35,246 bases of DNA, taken from assembly GCA_026015145.1 (NCBI GenBank), contig JAOZGY010000015.1, positions 1-35,246 of the forward strand, written 5' to 3'. The translations under genes and the position numbers were made by a program. Under the pieces are notes generated by a model. It was not told the DNA's origin. It was given only the letters and a program-made list of their open reading frames with translations, and ran no database searches. Of this stretch, positions 1-9,445 are shown in pieces. The stretch comes from Candidatus Bathyarchaeota archaeon (GTDB lineage: Archaea; Thermoproteota; Bathyarchaeia; Bathyarchaeales; Bathycorpusculaceae). The stretch's first letter is position 1; every line of letters starts with the position of its first letter.

Positions 1-466
1 AGAAATGCAGAACCTTGCTTGACAGCTCCATTGTTTTGCGCCGATAACCTAATGCCAAAAGGGCTATTACTTGGAATCTTTCTGGGATGATTAGAAGTTT
101 TTTAACTTGATTCTCATTAAAGCTTCCAATCCAACATGTACCCAAGCCTTCGCTGGTAGCGGTCAAAACCATGTTTTGCATAGCAATAGTCGTATCAACC
201 GCGTGCCAGTTGGGTGACGTTTTTTTGTCTCCACAGCCCACCAATACAACAGGTGATTCTACTAAGAACTTGGCATATCTTCCTTTTGACAGCTTCTTTC
301 TTTTCTGTGGATCGGTGACAACTATGAAATGCCATGGTTGTATATTTCCAGCAGAAGGTGCCAAACGTGCAGCTTCCAAGATTTTTTCCAATTTTTCACT
401 AGGAACTTCATCGGACAAATATGATCTAACTGAATGTCTCTTTTGGATTGCCTCAAACACTTCCAT
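1..466 (-). CDS. Nitroreductase family protein (partial, 3' end runs off the window)
   Basis: Minus-strand translation from ATG at 466: MEVFEAIQKRHSVRSYLSDEVPSEKLEKILEAARLAPSAGNIQPWHFIVVTDPQKRKKLSKGRYAKFLVESPVVLVGCGDKK...GLGTCWIGSFNENQVKKLLIIPERFQVIALLALGY; typical nitroreductase motifs. The + ORF 171-470 is antisense to it. Confidence 0.9.
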   Translation of the reverse strand, partial: MEVFEAIQKRHSVRSYLSDEVPSEKLEKILEAARLAPSAGNIQPWHFIVVTDPQKRKKLSKGRYAKFLVESPVVLVGCGDKKTSPNWHAVDTTIAMQNMVLTATSEGLGTCWIGSFNENQVKKLLIIPERFQVIALLALGYRRKTMELSSKVLHF

Positions 467-771
467 TTAATCTCATCTCATTGAGTAGGAATTGATCCAA
501 AACTACCTGATATACAATTCTTTAGTTTTGAGATTTAATTTTAATCAAAAAAATCCGATCCATAAACCTGTGAACCTGATGACTTGGCATTAACAACCAA
601 TTCTTCTTCTAACTTAGAGCCTATAAAAGACTAATCCAACAAATAGTTAATCTTTGAAAAAAAGTTTCGCTATTAATAGCTCATATAGAAATTTAATAGG
701 TAGCTCGGGTAACCAAAAGTAAAAACAAGAAATCAACAAAGATAATTAAATCCTATGTTCATTCAACTCTT

Positions 772-1164
772 ATGAGAAACAAGCTAAACGTATCCATGAA
801 CCAAGAGTTATTAGATACAATCTTTGAGGGAGCAAAACAACTCTACCCAAGAGAAAACATTTTGTTTCTTAGGGGAAAAAAAAACGCAAACCTGCTGCAG
901 ATAACTGAGCTTGTTATTCCTCCTTTAGCAGTTCATGGCAGCAGATTCGCAAACGCTCCACTATACATGTTACCCACGGATTTTTCAATTATGGGAACTG
1001 TGCATTCTCATCCTTCTGGGAACTTGTCTCTTTCAAATGTCGATTTTAATCATTTTTTTGGGAGAATAATGATGATTGTTGGTTTTCCTTTCCTTTGCAA
1101 AAACAACGTTGCAATCTATGATTCGAAAGGAGAACAATTAGAATTAGAAATAACCAAAAAGTAA
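772..1164 (+). CDS. JAMM/MPN (Mov34/JAB1-like) metalloprotease-fold protein
   Basis: HSHPSGNLSLSNVDFNHF matches HxHx(7)SxxD JAMM motif. Confidence 0.85.
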   Translation: MRNKLNVSMNQELLDTIFEGAKQLYPRENILFLRGKKNANLLQITELVIPPLAVHGSRFANAPLYMLPTDFSIMGTVHSHPSGNLSLSNVDFNHFFGRIMMIVGFPFLCKNNVAIYDSKGEQLELEITKK

Positions 1165-1277
1165 CAAAACTCTTTCTTCAAAAATGCTAAGTCACAAAAA
1201 CAAAAAATAGACGACACCACTAAGGATCACAGTGTATAGCTGATTCCAACCTAGATTTTTATTTAATCCTCATTAAC

Positions 1278-1342
1278 TATCTCGATTTTTATTATTTCAA
1301 GAGTTCTTATTGATGGTATTATTAGGGCTATCGCGGGGGGTT
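1278..1342 (-). repeat. LIIPAIRTL dispersed tail repeat, copy A (partial second copy 1366-1390)
   Basis: ctcgatttttattatttcaagagttcttattgatggtattattagggctatcgcgg. Confidence 0.85.
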
Positions 1343-1462
1343 TTTTGGCTTTTTAGCTCAATCTTCTTTTATTATCTTGATTTTTATTCTAAAAGATATC
1401 AATAATTCTTATTCAAAAGATGGAATTACCTAATTTGCGTAGTTTTAAAGCCAACCGAAAAA

Positions 1463-2359
1463 TCACATTGCTCTTAGTCGTTTTATTCTTTCTCCTATTG
1501 GGGGATGAGTCGCAAAAAGACTGTCCAATGAACTTTTTTTAGGATCCACAAAAAATAGATGACTCAAAGCTTCACTTACCTTCATTTTTCCCCGATTTAC
1601 ACTACCTATTTTTTCGAGAGCAGATGCAAGTCCTTCAGGGTATCGAGTTACACCCACCCCAGAAGCATCAGCTAAGTACTCGCGCTTACGAGAAATAGCA
1701 AACTGCACCAAACGAACAACAATCGGAGCAAAAATAGCTAAAATGATCCCTACAATAATCAAAAGCCACATAATCCCTCCTCTATCTCGACTATCTCTTC
1801 GACCCCCAAACCACATTGACCGCAAAATCAAATGACTCACAATCGCAGCAAGACCAACCAAAACCGCAACAAGAGTCATAAATAGTATATCTCGGTTTTT
1901 TACATGAGAGATCTCATGAGCGATTACACCTTCAAGCTCTTGCCTATTCAAAGAACGAACAAGCCCTGAAGTAACTGCAATACTAGCATTTTGTGGATTT
2001 CGCCCAGTCGCAAAAGCATTCAAATCCTCACTTTCCACCACATAAATTTTAGGAGCCGGAATCCCTGAAGCAATACTCAAACCCTCAACAACATCCCGCA
2101 AATACTGGTATTCTCTACCTTGAGCAAGCTTAGCATTAGTAGCTGAAAGAACCACCCTATCCCCAAACCTATAAGAACTATAAGTGTAAACCACAATCAA
2201 AATAACCGAAATAGGCAAAGCCACAAGAACAAGCTCAGGTAATAAAAAAAATATTATAAAGTAAACCAAAAAAAATAGTATCAACGAAACAACTATAGCC
2301 AAAAAAAGAGAAGATCGTTTATTCTTCGCTATTTCATCAGCAAAACTGGTAATACCCAT
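1463..2359 (-). CDS. htpX: HtpX-like membrane zinc metalloprotease (M48)
   Basis: HEISHVKNRD motif, N-terminal TMs, ATHPPIGERIKRL C-terminus. Confidence 0.95.
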   Translation of the reverse strand: MGITSFADEIAKNKRSSLFLAIVVSLILFFLVYFIIFFLLPELVLVALPISVILIVVYTYSSYRFGDRVVLSATNAKLAQGREYQYLRDVVEGLSIASGIPAPKIYVVESEDLNAFATGRNPQNASIAVTSGLVRSLNRQELEGVIAHEISHVKNRDILFMTLVAVLVGLAAIVSHLILRSMWFGGRRDSRDRGGIMWLLIIVGIILAIFAPIVVRLVQFAISRKREYLADASGVGVTRYPEGLASALEKIGSVNRGKMKVSEALSHLFFVDPKKSSLDSLFATHPPIGERIKRLRAM

Positions 2360-2916
2360 CAGAACTTCACTTTAACAACACTTCGTTCTTCCTCAGGAAC
2401 TGCCAAGAAAGCATGTTTACTTCTGCCACCAGCAAACCAACGACCAGGAATTGTTGTGATAAGATTGTTGTACCCTAAAACTGAACTATTATAATACTGT
2501 CGGGCATAAGCAATTTTATTCTCAACACCTTCCAGCTGCTCTTGGAGCAATTTAAAGTTGTCACTAGCCTTAAGAATAGGATAATTCTCAGCCACAGCAA
2601 ATAAAGTTTTTAAAGTACTTGTTAATTGATTCGAAGATTTCACCCGCTCCTCTCTACTACCACTAATCATCCCTTTCCTATCTTCAGAAACCTTTTCAAA
2701 AATCTCTTTCTCATGCTTAGCATAACCTTTCACAGTCTCAACTAGATTTGGAACTAGATCATAACGCTTTTTTAATTGAACATCAATCTGAGCCCAAGCC
2801 TCCTCAATACGATTGAACAAAATTCTTATTCGATTATAATAGTAAAAAAATAACACAACACCAATCACAACACCTAATCCTATCACTCCGCCAACAATCC
2901 ATGTAACCAAGCTCAA
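2359..2916 (-). CDS. lemA: LemA family protein
   Basis: N-terminal TM, YYNRI...AWAQIDVQLKKRYDLVPNLVETVKGYAKHE and FPGRWFAGG-like C-terminus; overlaps htpX by one base. Confidence 0.95.
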   Translation of the reverse strand: MSLVTWIVGGVIGLGVVIGVVLFFYYYNRIRILFNRIEEAWAQIDVQLKKRYDLVPNLVETVKGYAKHEKEIFEKVSEDRKGMISGSREERVKSSNQLTSTLKTLFAVAENYPILKASDNFKLLQEQLEGVENKIAYARQYYNSSVLGYNNLITTIPGRWFAGGRSKHAFLAVPEEERSVVKVKF

Positions 2917-3038
2917 AAATTCATACCTCCCATAAACCGATTCATCTAAAAACTATTAAATATTATGTAATACCCAATCAAGAAAAAAAACATTATTATA
3001 ATATACTACAATATTATAAGATACTTTATTTCTGATCT

Positions 3039-3112
3039 TCTTGTTCTTTCTCGTTTTTTATTATTTTTAGGGTTCTTATTGCTGGTATTATTAGGGCTAT
3101 CGCGGCGGTTGC
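3039..3112 (-). repeat. Tail repeat copy B
   Basis: ttgttctttctcgttttttattatttttagggttcttattgctggtattattagggctatcgcggcggtt. Confidence 0.9.
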
Positions 3113-3345
3113 CATTCGCTCACCCGCAAATCCAATAGTTGGTCGGCATCATTTTATCGGAGATCAACCATAATTTAAGACGGGTGGACAGTTCCAACTT
3201 CTAAAAGGTGTATTTACAAGAAAAAAGCACGCATAAAAATTTTAAATTAATTCTTAAATCACCCTACTGCTTACTATTACTAGGAGGAACCCTCTGTGAA
3301 AACAGGAAAAAACCTGGATAAAGAGTTCCCAAGCGTCATGGATAG
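3040..3345 (+). repeat. Duplicated 5' module, copy 1 (promoter + first ~16 codons of the CBS gene)
   Basis: Aligns almost colinearly with 9137-9445. Confidence 0.9.
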
Positions 3346-4132
3346 CGCGTACAAACAGTACAAACACAATCTTTCGCGCTACAAACAAGCAAATGAAATT
3401 ATGACAAGAACCGTTTTTACAATAAACCCTGAAGCTTCAATGTATGAAGCCGCCAAAATAATGGGTGAAAAACACATTGGAAGCTTAATTGTAACAAAAT
3501 ATGACACCCCTGTAGGCATAGTAACTGAGAGAGACTTACTCACAAAAGTTTTGGCATTAGAAAAAAACCTAAAAACAGAAAAAATCGAAAAGGTGATGTC
3601 TTATCCTTTAGTTTCAATTGGCTTAACCACTAAAATAAAAGAGGCTGCAAAAACCATGATCAACCAGAAAGGCAGACTCGCTGTTTTTGATGCCGGAAAG
3701 CTAGTAGGCATAGTAACAGCCTCAGATCTCATTAGAAGCCTACCAGAAATTCATGAAACAGAGGCAAAAGTGGACGATTTCATGACCAAAAAAGTCATAA
3801 CCACGGACGAAAAAACATCCATAAACACGGTAGCTAAAATTATGGGCAAAAAGCGAATAGGCAGCGTCATAATAACCAAGAAAGGAAAACCCATAGGAAT
3901 TTTTACAGAACGAGACCTACTCACCACCATCCTTTCAAAAGACAAACCACTAACAACCCAAGTAGGCAAAAAAGCTTCTTCACCACTCATAACCCAATCC
4001 AGCGGAATAAGTATTCATAAAGCCGCCATCACAATGACCATCAAGCATATCAGAAGATTACCAATAGTCAAAAGAGAACAAATCATAGGGATTATCACAG
4101 CTAGAGATCTTGTCGAGGCTTACGCAAAATAA
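3296..4132 (+). CDS. Four-CBS-domain protein (GTG start) with N-terminal extension MKTGKNLDKEFPSVMD
   Basis: Repeated (I/V)MGxxxIGSxIxTxxxxPxGIxTERDL; RBS aggagg upstream. Confidence 0.93.
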   Translation: MKTGKNLDKEFPSVMDSAYKQYKHNLSRYKQANEIMTRTVFTINPEASMYEAAKIMGEKHIGSLIVTKYDTPVGIVTERDLLTKVLALEKNLKTEKIEKVMSYPLVSIGLTTKIKEAAKTMINQKGRLAVFDAGKLVGIVTASDLIRSLPEIHETEAKVDDFMTKKVITTDEKTSINTVAKIMGKKRIGSVIITKKGKPIGIFTERDLLTTILSKDKPLTTQVGKKASSPLITQSSGISIHKAAITMTIKHIRRLPIVKREQIIGIITARDLVEAYAK

Positions 4133-4191
4133 CATCCCCTTTTTTTAGATCACATGCTATTTTGAATAAAAACTAGATTCTCACTATTCTG

Positions 4192-4260
4192 CTTCTTCTT
4201 GTTCTATTTCGATTTTTATTATTTTTAGTGTTCTTATTGCTGGTATTATTAGGGCTATTA
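4192..4260 (-). repeat. Tail repeat copy D
   Basis: cttcttcttgttctatttcgatttttattatttttagtgttcttattgctggtattattagggctatta. Confidence 0.9.
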
Positions 4261-4470
4261 TCTTTGTTGTTTGCGTTTTTTAGTTTTTTTGAGATCTGAA
4301 AAATCCGTTAGACTCTGAACTGGATAATCTTCTATTCCATAATCTTTTCTTATCTTATTTTTATAACTTTTTTCCAAGATTTTTGCATCTGTTTCTTTTG
4401 CGCTTAACTCTACACTATTTTCCAATATCTTAATTGTTCTACGCAGCCGACGTTGACTTCTAGTAACCAT
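4258..4470 (-). CDS. Small basic hypothetical protein; stop codon lies in dispersed repeat copy D
   Basis: Open 70-aa frame MVTRSQRRLRRTIKILENSV...; no family recognised. Confidence 0.45.
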   Translation of the reverse strand: MVTRSQRRLRRTIKILENSVELSAKETDAKILEKSYKNKIRKDYGIEDYPVQSLTDFSDLKKTKKRKQQR

Positions 4471-4668
4471 ATCTTATCTTTCTCCAAAAAGAGTAATAGT
4501 TATTATTATATCTTTTATATTGTAAGAATAATTATTTAAGCTCCAAAATTCTAAGAGTATTTTAAACTTCGGAGATCGATTAACTAAACAGATAGAATTA
4601 CTTATATCATAGAGAAAATGAGAAACACGGAGATAATGAGGACCTGAAGAAGATTAAATTTTAATCCT

Positions 4669-4708
4669 CTTCTTGTATTATTTCGATTTTTATTATTTTT
4701 AGGATTCC
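4669..4708 (-). repeat. Tail repeat copy E (truncated)
   Basis: cttcttgtattatttcgatttttattatttttagg. Confidence 0.7.
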
Positions 4709-4726
4709 GGTTCCTTACATCTATCT

Positions 4727-4918
4727 TTATTTCTTTTGAGTAAAAGTTCCTATTAAGACTCCGATTACCAATGTAAACGATGACAACGCGAAACTCTCAT
4801 GATGAAGATCTTCTACTTGAAACCAAATCTCATTAATCAAATACTGATCATATAAAATAAGAAAACCTACAACTGCAAACAATAACGAAACACCTAAGGC
4901 AATCCACATTCTGTTCAT
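4727..4918 (-). CDS. Small two-TM hypothetical membrane protein
   Basis: 63 aa, two hydrophobic helices. Confidence 0.5.
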   Translation of the reverse strand: MNRMWIALGVSLLFAVVGFLILYDQYLINEIWFQVEDLHHESFALSSFTLVIGVLIGTFTQKK

Positions 4919-5284
4919 TCTTAGTCATCCTTTCTCACTAACACTGTATTGCTACTAGAAAAACATTATTCGAAATCTAATAATACCAAAGAATATCAAA
5001 ACCAAAGAAATCTACTTGTCATTGCAAAATCCATCATTCCTTAGAATGTGTAAACGAATTTGGTAGATGGAACTGGCTGCAGAAAATCTCCCACAAAGAA
5101 ACATTCAAACTCAAAATAATATAACACCCCCAGCTTAGGGGTTGGGAGAATTCTTGGATAAATGAAAATAAAAATTGCAGCAATATAACCATTTTTTCTC
5201 TATTCTTAAAAACGGTTTAAAGTTCAAGAAATGAAATGCGGGTTTTAGTATACTAAATATTTAATCAAATTGGTCTTTTGTGTG

Positions 5285-6079
5285 TTATTTTGAAAGGATG
5301 GTATAAAAACATAAGATTACTCCGATGATTAATGCAATAGCTGCAATCCCATAATATACGGTTTTTCTTTGCTCAAATTCTAAGGATAATTCTTCATTTC
5401 CAAATAAAGGGGTGCTTGTGGGCGAAGGGTTTGGCGTTAGAGATGGGGAAGGAACTGGGGTTGGATCTTTGTCTTGGTTAGGGGGCGTTGGGGATATTGA
5501 TGGTTGAGCTGTTTGTTTTGGAGTAGGTGTGGGAGAAGCTGGGGGAGAAGGAGCTAAAGTTGGTGTAGGAGTTGGCTCTGGTGTTGGTGTGGGTGTTGGA
5601 TTGGGGGTTGGAGTTGGTGTGTGAGTTGGTGTTGGTGTGGGTGTTGGCTGAGTAATTAAAATAATAGTATCTGTATAAGTGACAGAAACCAAATTGTCGT
5701 TGTTTTTAATTTGGTAATATACAGTTTTCACTCCATTTCCAGGCAGCAGCGTCCAGGATTTGGTTGAGGAAAATTTCTCCCAAGGCTTGTCCCAACCACC
5801 ATTATTGCTAAATCTAACCTCATTTACGCCAGATTCTGGATCATAAGCAGTAAGGCTCAAAGACACAGAGATTGAACCTGTAGACTCCTCACCATTGTTA
5901 ATTACTATAGAACCTGTTGGTGGGGTTTTATCTTTTTTAGCATAAACATCAACTACCTGAGCTTCAAAGAGCAATACCAAAAGCAAAAATATTAGCAAAA
6001 TCCAAGCTAGAAAAGAGGTAGCTCTCATACCAATTCTTCGCTCTCCACTTAACGAGTTTAGCAATCTAAAATCAGACAT
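5285..6079 (-). CDS. Surface protein: Ig-like domain, PT-rich linker, C-terminal TM anchor
   Basis: [40 protein letters not shown]...(PTPTPT)n...[20 protein letters not shown]. Confidence 0.8.
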   Translation of the reverse strand: MSDFRLLNSLSGERRIGMRATSFLAWILLIFLLLVLLFEAQVVDVYAKKDKTPPTGSIVINNGEESTGSISVSLSLTAYDPESGVNEVRFSNNGGWDKPWEKFSSTKSWTLLPGNGVKTVYYQIKNNDNLVSVTYTDTIILITQPTPTPTPTHTPTPTPNPTPTPTPEPTPTPTLAPSPPASPTPTPKQTAQPSISPTPPNQDKDPTPVPSPSLTPNPSPTSTPLFGNEELSLEFEQRKTVYYGIAAIALIIGVILCFYTILSK

Positions 6080-6292
6080 CCTTTTCCTTAAATAAATTCA
6101 CACTATTCATTATCTATGATGATCTTATTGAAGTACCAGATATCTCTCTTTTCTTTCTCCTATCAAATCTGCAAATTATTCAAATAATATTATTCTTTTG
6201 GATATATATCCTGAAAATAACCTATTTAAAAAGAAATTTAGATCAATAAATCTAGTCAAGCCAACAACATCTCCCGCTCATTCTTCCCTTTT

Positions 6293-6321
6293 TTATTCTT
6301 CTGTTTCTATTTCGATTTTTA
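6293..6321 (-). repeat. Tail repeat copy F (short, degenerate)
   Basis: ttctgtttctatttcgatttttat. Confidence 0.45.
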
Positions 6322-6421
6322 TCGAAAAATTCTGTTTCTATTTGGTTTTTTAATATCTCGCCTGTTCTTATTATTAACGATAGATATGGTTTAGTATTAG
6401 GAAAAAAGGAAAAAAATACCA

Positions 6422-7630
6422 ATGCAATCCAAAGTAAGAAACGCGGCTATAGTAGTCATATTAATCCTTACGGCATTTCTGCTTGTGAGCTATACTCGAT
6501 GGCCTATCGAAACGCCCCTTTCCAACGTCATATCACCCAGAGAAACCTATTATGTTCAAACAGAAAAACTGGTTTATGAAGTCGCAGACGATCTAGTGAA
6601 CATCCGAGAATTAAATGGACCCAATGAAATAAAGATTCAAATTGTCAATGTGGAATGGACTAAAGAAAATTGGGGAAGAAAAACAAACCAAGGAGAAATT
6701 AACCAACTCAAGATCGAAGAGGAAATTTACAAACACTTATTTATTGTTCCCCAAGACTTTGATCTCTTAGCCCAGAAAGAACAGGAAGCCGGCTCTATTC
6801 TGGCTGCACTTTGGGGAGATACTTTGTATTTTGTAAGCGATTATTTTGATCCCTACAATGAAGTGAGCGCAAAAGAAGCCATTGCTCATGAAGTGGCACA
6901 TTTACTTCAAAGCATCAATTTTAAGATAGAGCAACCATTCAAGTTGGACGCTACCTTAGCTCGAGGGGCATTAGTTGAAGGCGAAGCTGAGGTGACAAAA
7001 ACTCAATATCTTGAACTTGTGCTAAATAAAAGGGTGGACAAAGATTTCTTTCCTGTGGGCAATCAAACAATAAGTGTTGACGAGTTTTTCTGGTTAAAGT
7101 GGGTTGCCCCCGGCATCTTTGGCATTGAATTTGTTGAAATGCTCTATAGGGAAGGGGGTTGGATTCGGGTTAATGACGCCTTTATTGATGTTCCCAAGAC
7201 CATGGAACAAATCATGCATCATGAAAAATATACTATGAAAGAGGAGTACCTGGATTTTGAAGAAGAAATGCTTGAAGATTGGGACCTTGAGAGGAGCGAT
7301 AGATTTGGTGAACTCTTCATTGTATTGTTTCTTGCACGACACATGCCTGTTGATGATGCGAGAATTGCAGCACAAGGATGGGGCGGAGATAACTTTGACT
7401 ATTACAAAAAACACAATGAATATTTTTTTGAATGGAAAACCGCATGGGATACCACAACAGACGCAGACCAGTTTATTAGCGCTCTTGAAAGCTTGTTTGG
7501 ATCAATAGAAGCTAAAGAGATAGCACCCAAAACCTGGAAAATTAATGAAGAATATCTAAAGATTAAAAGCAATAATTGGAATGTTACAATTGTCGGCTCG
7601 TCAAACTATGAAACCTTAGAAAATCCGTGA
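6422..7630 (+). CDS. Secreted/membrane-anchored HExxH zinc-protease-like protein
   Basis: N-terminal TM; AIAHEVAHLLQ with downstream GALVEGEAEVTKTQ. Confidence 0.75.
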   Translation: MQSKVRNAAIVVILILTAFLLVSYTRWPIETPLSNVISPRETYYVQTEKLVYEVADDLVNIRELNGPNEIKIQIVNVEWTKENWGRKTNQGEINQLKIEEEIYKHLFIVPQDFDLLAQKEQEAGSILAALWGDTLYFVSDYFDPYNEVSAKEAIAHEVAHLLQSINFKIEQPFKLDATLARGALVEGEAEVTKTQYLELVLNKRVDKDFFPVGNQTISVDEFFWLKWVAPGIFGIEFVEMLYREGGWIRVNDAFIDVPKTMEQIMHHEKYTMKEEYLDFEEEMLEDWDLERSDRFGELFIVLFLARHMPVDDARIAAQGWGGDNFDYYKKHNEYFFEWKTAWDTTTDADQFISALESLFGSIEAKEIAPKTWKINEEYLKIKSNNWNVTIVGSSNYETLENP

Positions 7631-7674
7631 AGAAAAGGATTAAGTGTAGTTTCTAATTGCCAAAATAATTTTCT

Positions 7675-7744
7675 AATCTTCTTGTATTGTCTCGATTTTT
7701 ATTTTTTTTAGGGTTTTTATTGCTGGTATTATTAGAGCTATTAG
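7675..7744 (-). repeat. Tail repeat copy G
   Basis: cttcttgtattgtctcgatttttattttttttagggtttttattgctggtattattagagctatta. Confidence 0.85.
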
Positions 7745-7881
7745 CTTGGTTATTTTTGGATTTTTTTCACTCGATTAGTTATCCAAATAAATCCCACAAA
7801 TCCTAAAGTTTATCTCATCTCATTAACAGACAAAAATATGATCTAAGCTGACAGAAAAGCTAAAAGCTAATACTTGAATTG

Positions 7882-8964
7882 TTATGGGAGAACTTCCACA
7901 ATAGATACATTATCAATTTTCAGAGGATCAAAATTATTTTCATTTACTTGGTTTAAGTAAATCATAATTGTGTTGATGTTTACATCGTTAACAAAGGGTA
8001 TGTCTGTTACGCTTGCACCTGGTCCCCCTCCTGTGACTGTTAAATCAAAAGTTTTCGCATCCAGATCCGCAATGACCTCTATGGTTGCTTGTTCACTAAC
8101 GCTTACAACTCCAGTTGTGGATCCATCATAGTAACCCAATGTTTCGTGACCCCCAAATCCGTTGTTAGGTCCACCCCATTTGATGTTAACTGCAACATCT
8201 TGAGTTTCACCTGGCGGAGCACTTGTTAAGTCCTCACCAAGCAACATAAATATCTCATAGGTCCCTTCGCTGCCTGTTCTCTCAAAGTCAAGATCAAAAG
8301 TCCAATTAATTTTCCCCGCTGCAACCGCAGAGAACGAATGGTAAACTAATGGTTGGTGATTATCATCTAAGGTTTCAAAATGCAAACTATTATCTAGTAT
8401 TTGAGCATCTGCACTAGCATCAAAGTCAATTTCAACCCAACCCATACCCACTGTAGAACTATCTGCTCGATCAAAGTTATCATCAAGAAAAACTATTGGA
8501 GTTACACCACCTGCTGCCTCACCGGGATATCCACTGATTTCTGTGAAGGTGCCATCCATTGTCACAACTCTAACTTCCACAAGCTCTCCTAAACCTCCCG
8601 CTGAGCCAGCTACCACTAGGGTGGCGGTTGTTCCTTGTGGGATTAGTCCATCTACTGGGTCTAGGCTGCAGGGTTTGAGGGCGCCGTTTACGTATGCTAT
8701 TGAGGCACCGGTGGGGTCTAGTTCTATTGTGCCTTCGCCTACGTTTTGGGCGTAAACGACAAGATCTGTTCCATCGTTGGCTATGCTTTGGATTTGGAGG
8801 GCGTGTCCGGCTTTGGTTGTGGTGAAGCCTAAATAGCCCATTACCCAGGCGTAGGTTACTAGGCCGGCTGCTACAGCAACTATGATCATCATTAATACAG
8901 CAAGAATTGGCGAAATGCCCTTGATACCTTTTCGTAATCGGCTAAATCCTAAATTCACATTCAA
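7882..8964 (-). CDS. Archaeal type-IV-pilin/archaellin-like N-terminus with large C-terminal jelly-roll-like domain
   Basis: RKGIKGISPILAVLMMIIVAVAAGLVTYAWVMGYLGF class-III-like signal; C-terminal LDDNFDRADSSTVGMGWVEIDFD... LamG-like. Confidence 0.8.
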   Translation of the reverse strand: MNVNLGFSRLRKGIKGISPILAVLMMIIVAVAAGLVTYAWVMGYLGFTTTKAGHALQIQSIANDGTDLVVYAQNVGEGTIELDPTGASIAYVNGALKPCSLDPVDGLIPQGTTATLVVAGSAGGLGELVEVRVVTMDGTFTEISGYPGEAAGGVTPIVFLDDNFDRADSSTVGMGWVEIDFDASADAQILDNSLHFETLDDNHQPLVYHSFSAVAAGKINWTFDLDFERTGSEGTYEIFMLLGEDLTSAPPGETQDVAVNIKWGGPNNGFGGHETLGYYDGSTTGVVSVSEQATIEVIADLDAKTFDLTVTGGGPGASVTDIPFVNDVNINTIMIYLNQVNENNFDPLKIDNVSIVEVLP

Positions 8965-9136
8965 TTCTCCCTGATTTTTTAAAATAAGTTATTAAATCTT
9001 CAAGTAATTCTGAAAATTTTTACTTATAAAACCCAAAGGAATTATCTTATAGAATTATTTTACATACAGAAAAAAGCAAATCTCCCAAAAACGACTTAAA
9101 CATCTGCAACCTAATTTCTATCAAAAATCTGATCTT

Positions 9137-9445
9137 TTTTATATCTCGATTTTTATTATTTGTAGGGTTCTTATTGCTGGTATTATTAGGGCTATCGCGG
9201 CGGTTGCCATTCGCGTGCCCGCTATTCCCATAGTTGGTCGGCATAATATTTTATCAGAGATCAACATTAATTTAAGACTGGTGGACCGTACTAGCTTCTA
9301 TAAGTTTTGTTTACTATAGGAAAAAAGTACACAGAAAAATTTTAAATTAATTCTTAAATCGCTCCAATACCTACTATTAATGTAAGGAACTCTCTATGGA
9401 AACAGGAAAAAACCTGATTAATGAGTTCCCAAGCGTCATGGATAA
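9137..9445 (+). repeat. Duplicated 5' module, copy 2 (promoter + first ~16 codons of the IPCT/DIPPS-like gene)
   Basis: Shares gttggtcggcat, tttatc(g/a)gagatcaac, aaaaattttaaattaattcttaaatc, acaggaaaaaacctg, gagttcccaagcgtcatggata with copy 1. Confidence 0.9.
9139..9206 (-). repeat. Tail repeat copy C
   Basis: tatctcgatttttattatttgtagggttcttattgctggtattattagggctatcgcggcggtt. Confidence 0.9.

Noticed and set aside
171-470. Plus-strand 99-aa ORF from the track
   Set aside because: Antisense to a clearly recognisable nitroreductase on the minus strand.
9047-9244. 65-aa minus ORF MPTNYGNSGHANGNRRD...
   Set aside because: Out-of-frame reading through tail repeat copy C and the duplicated 5' module.
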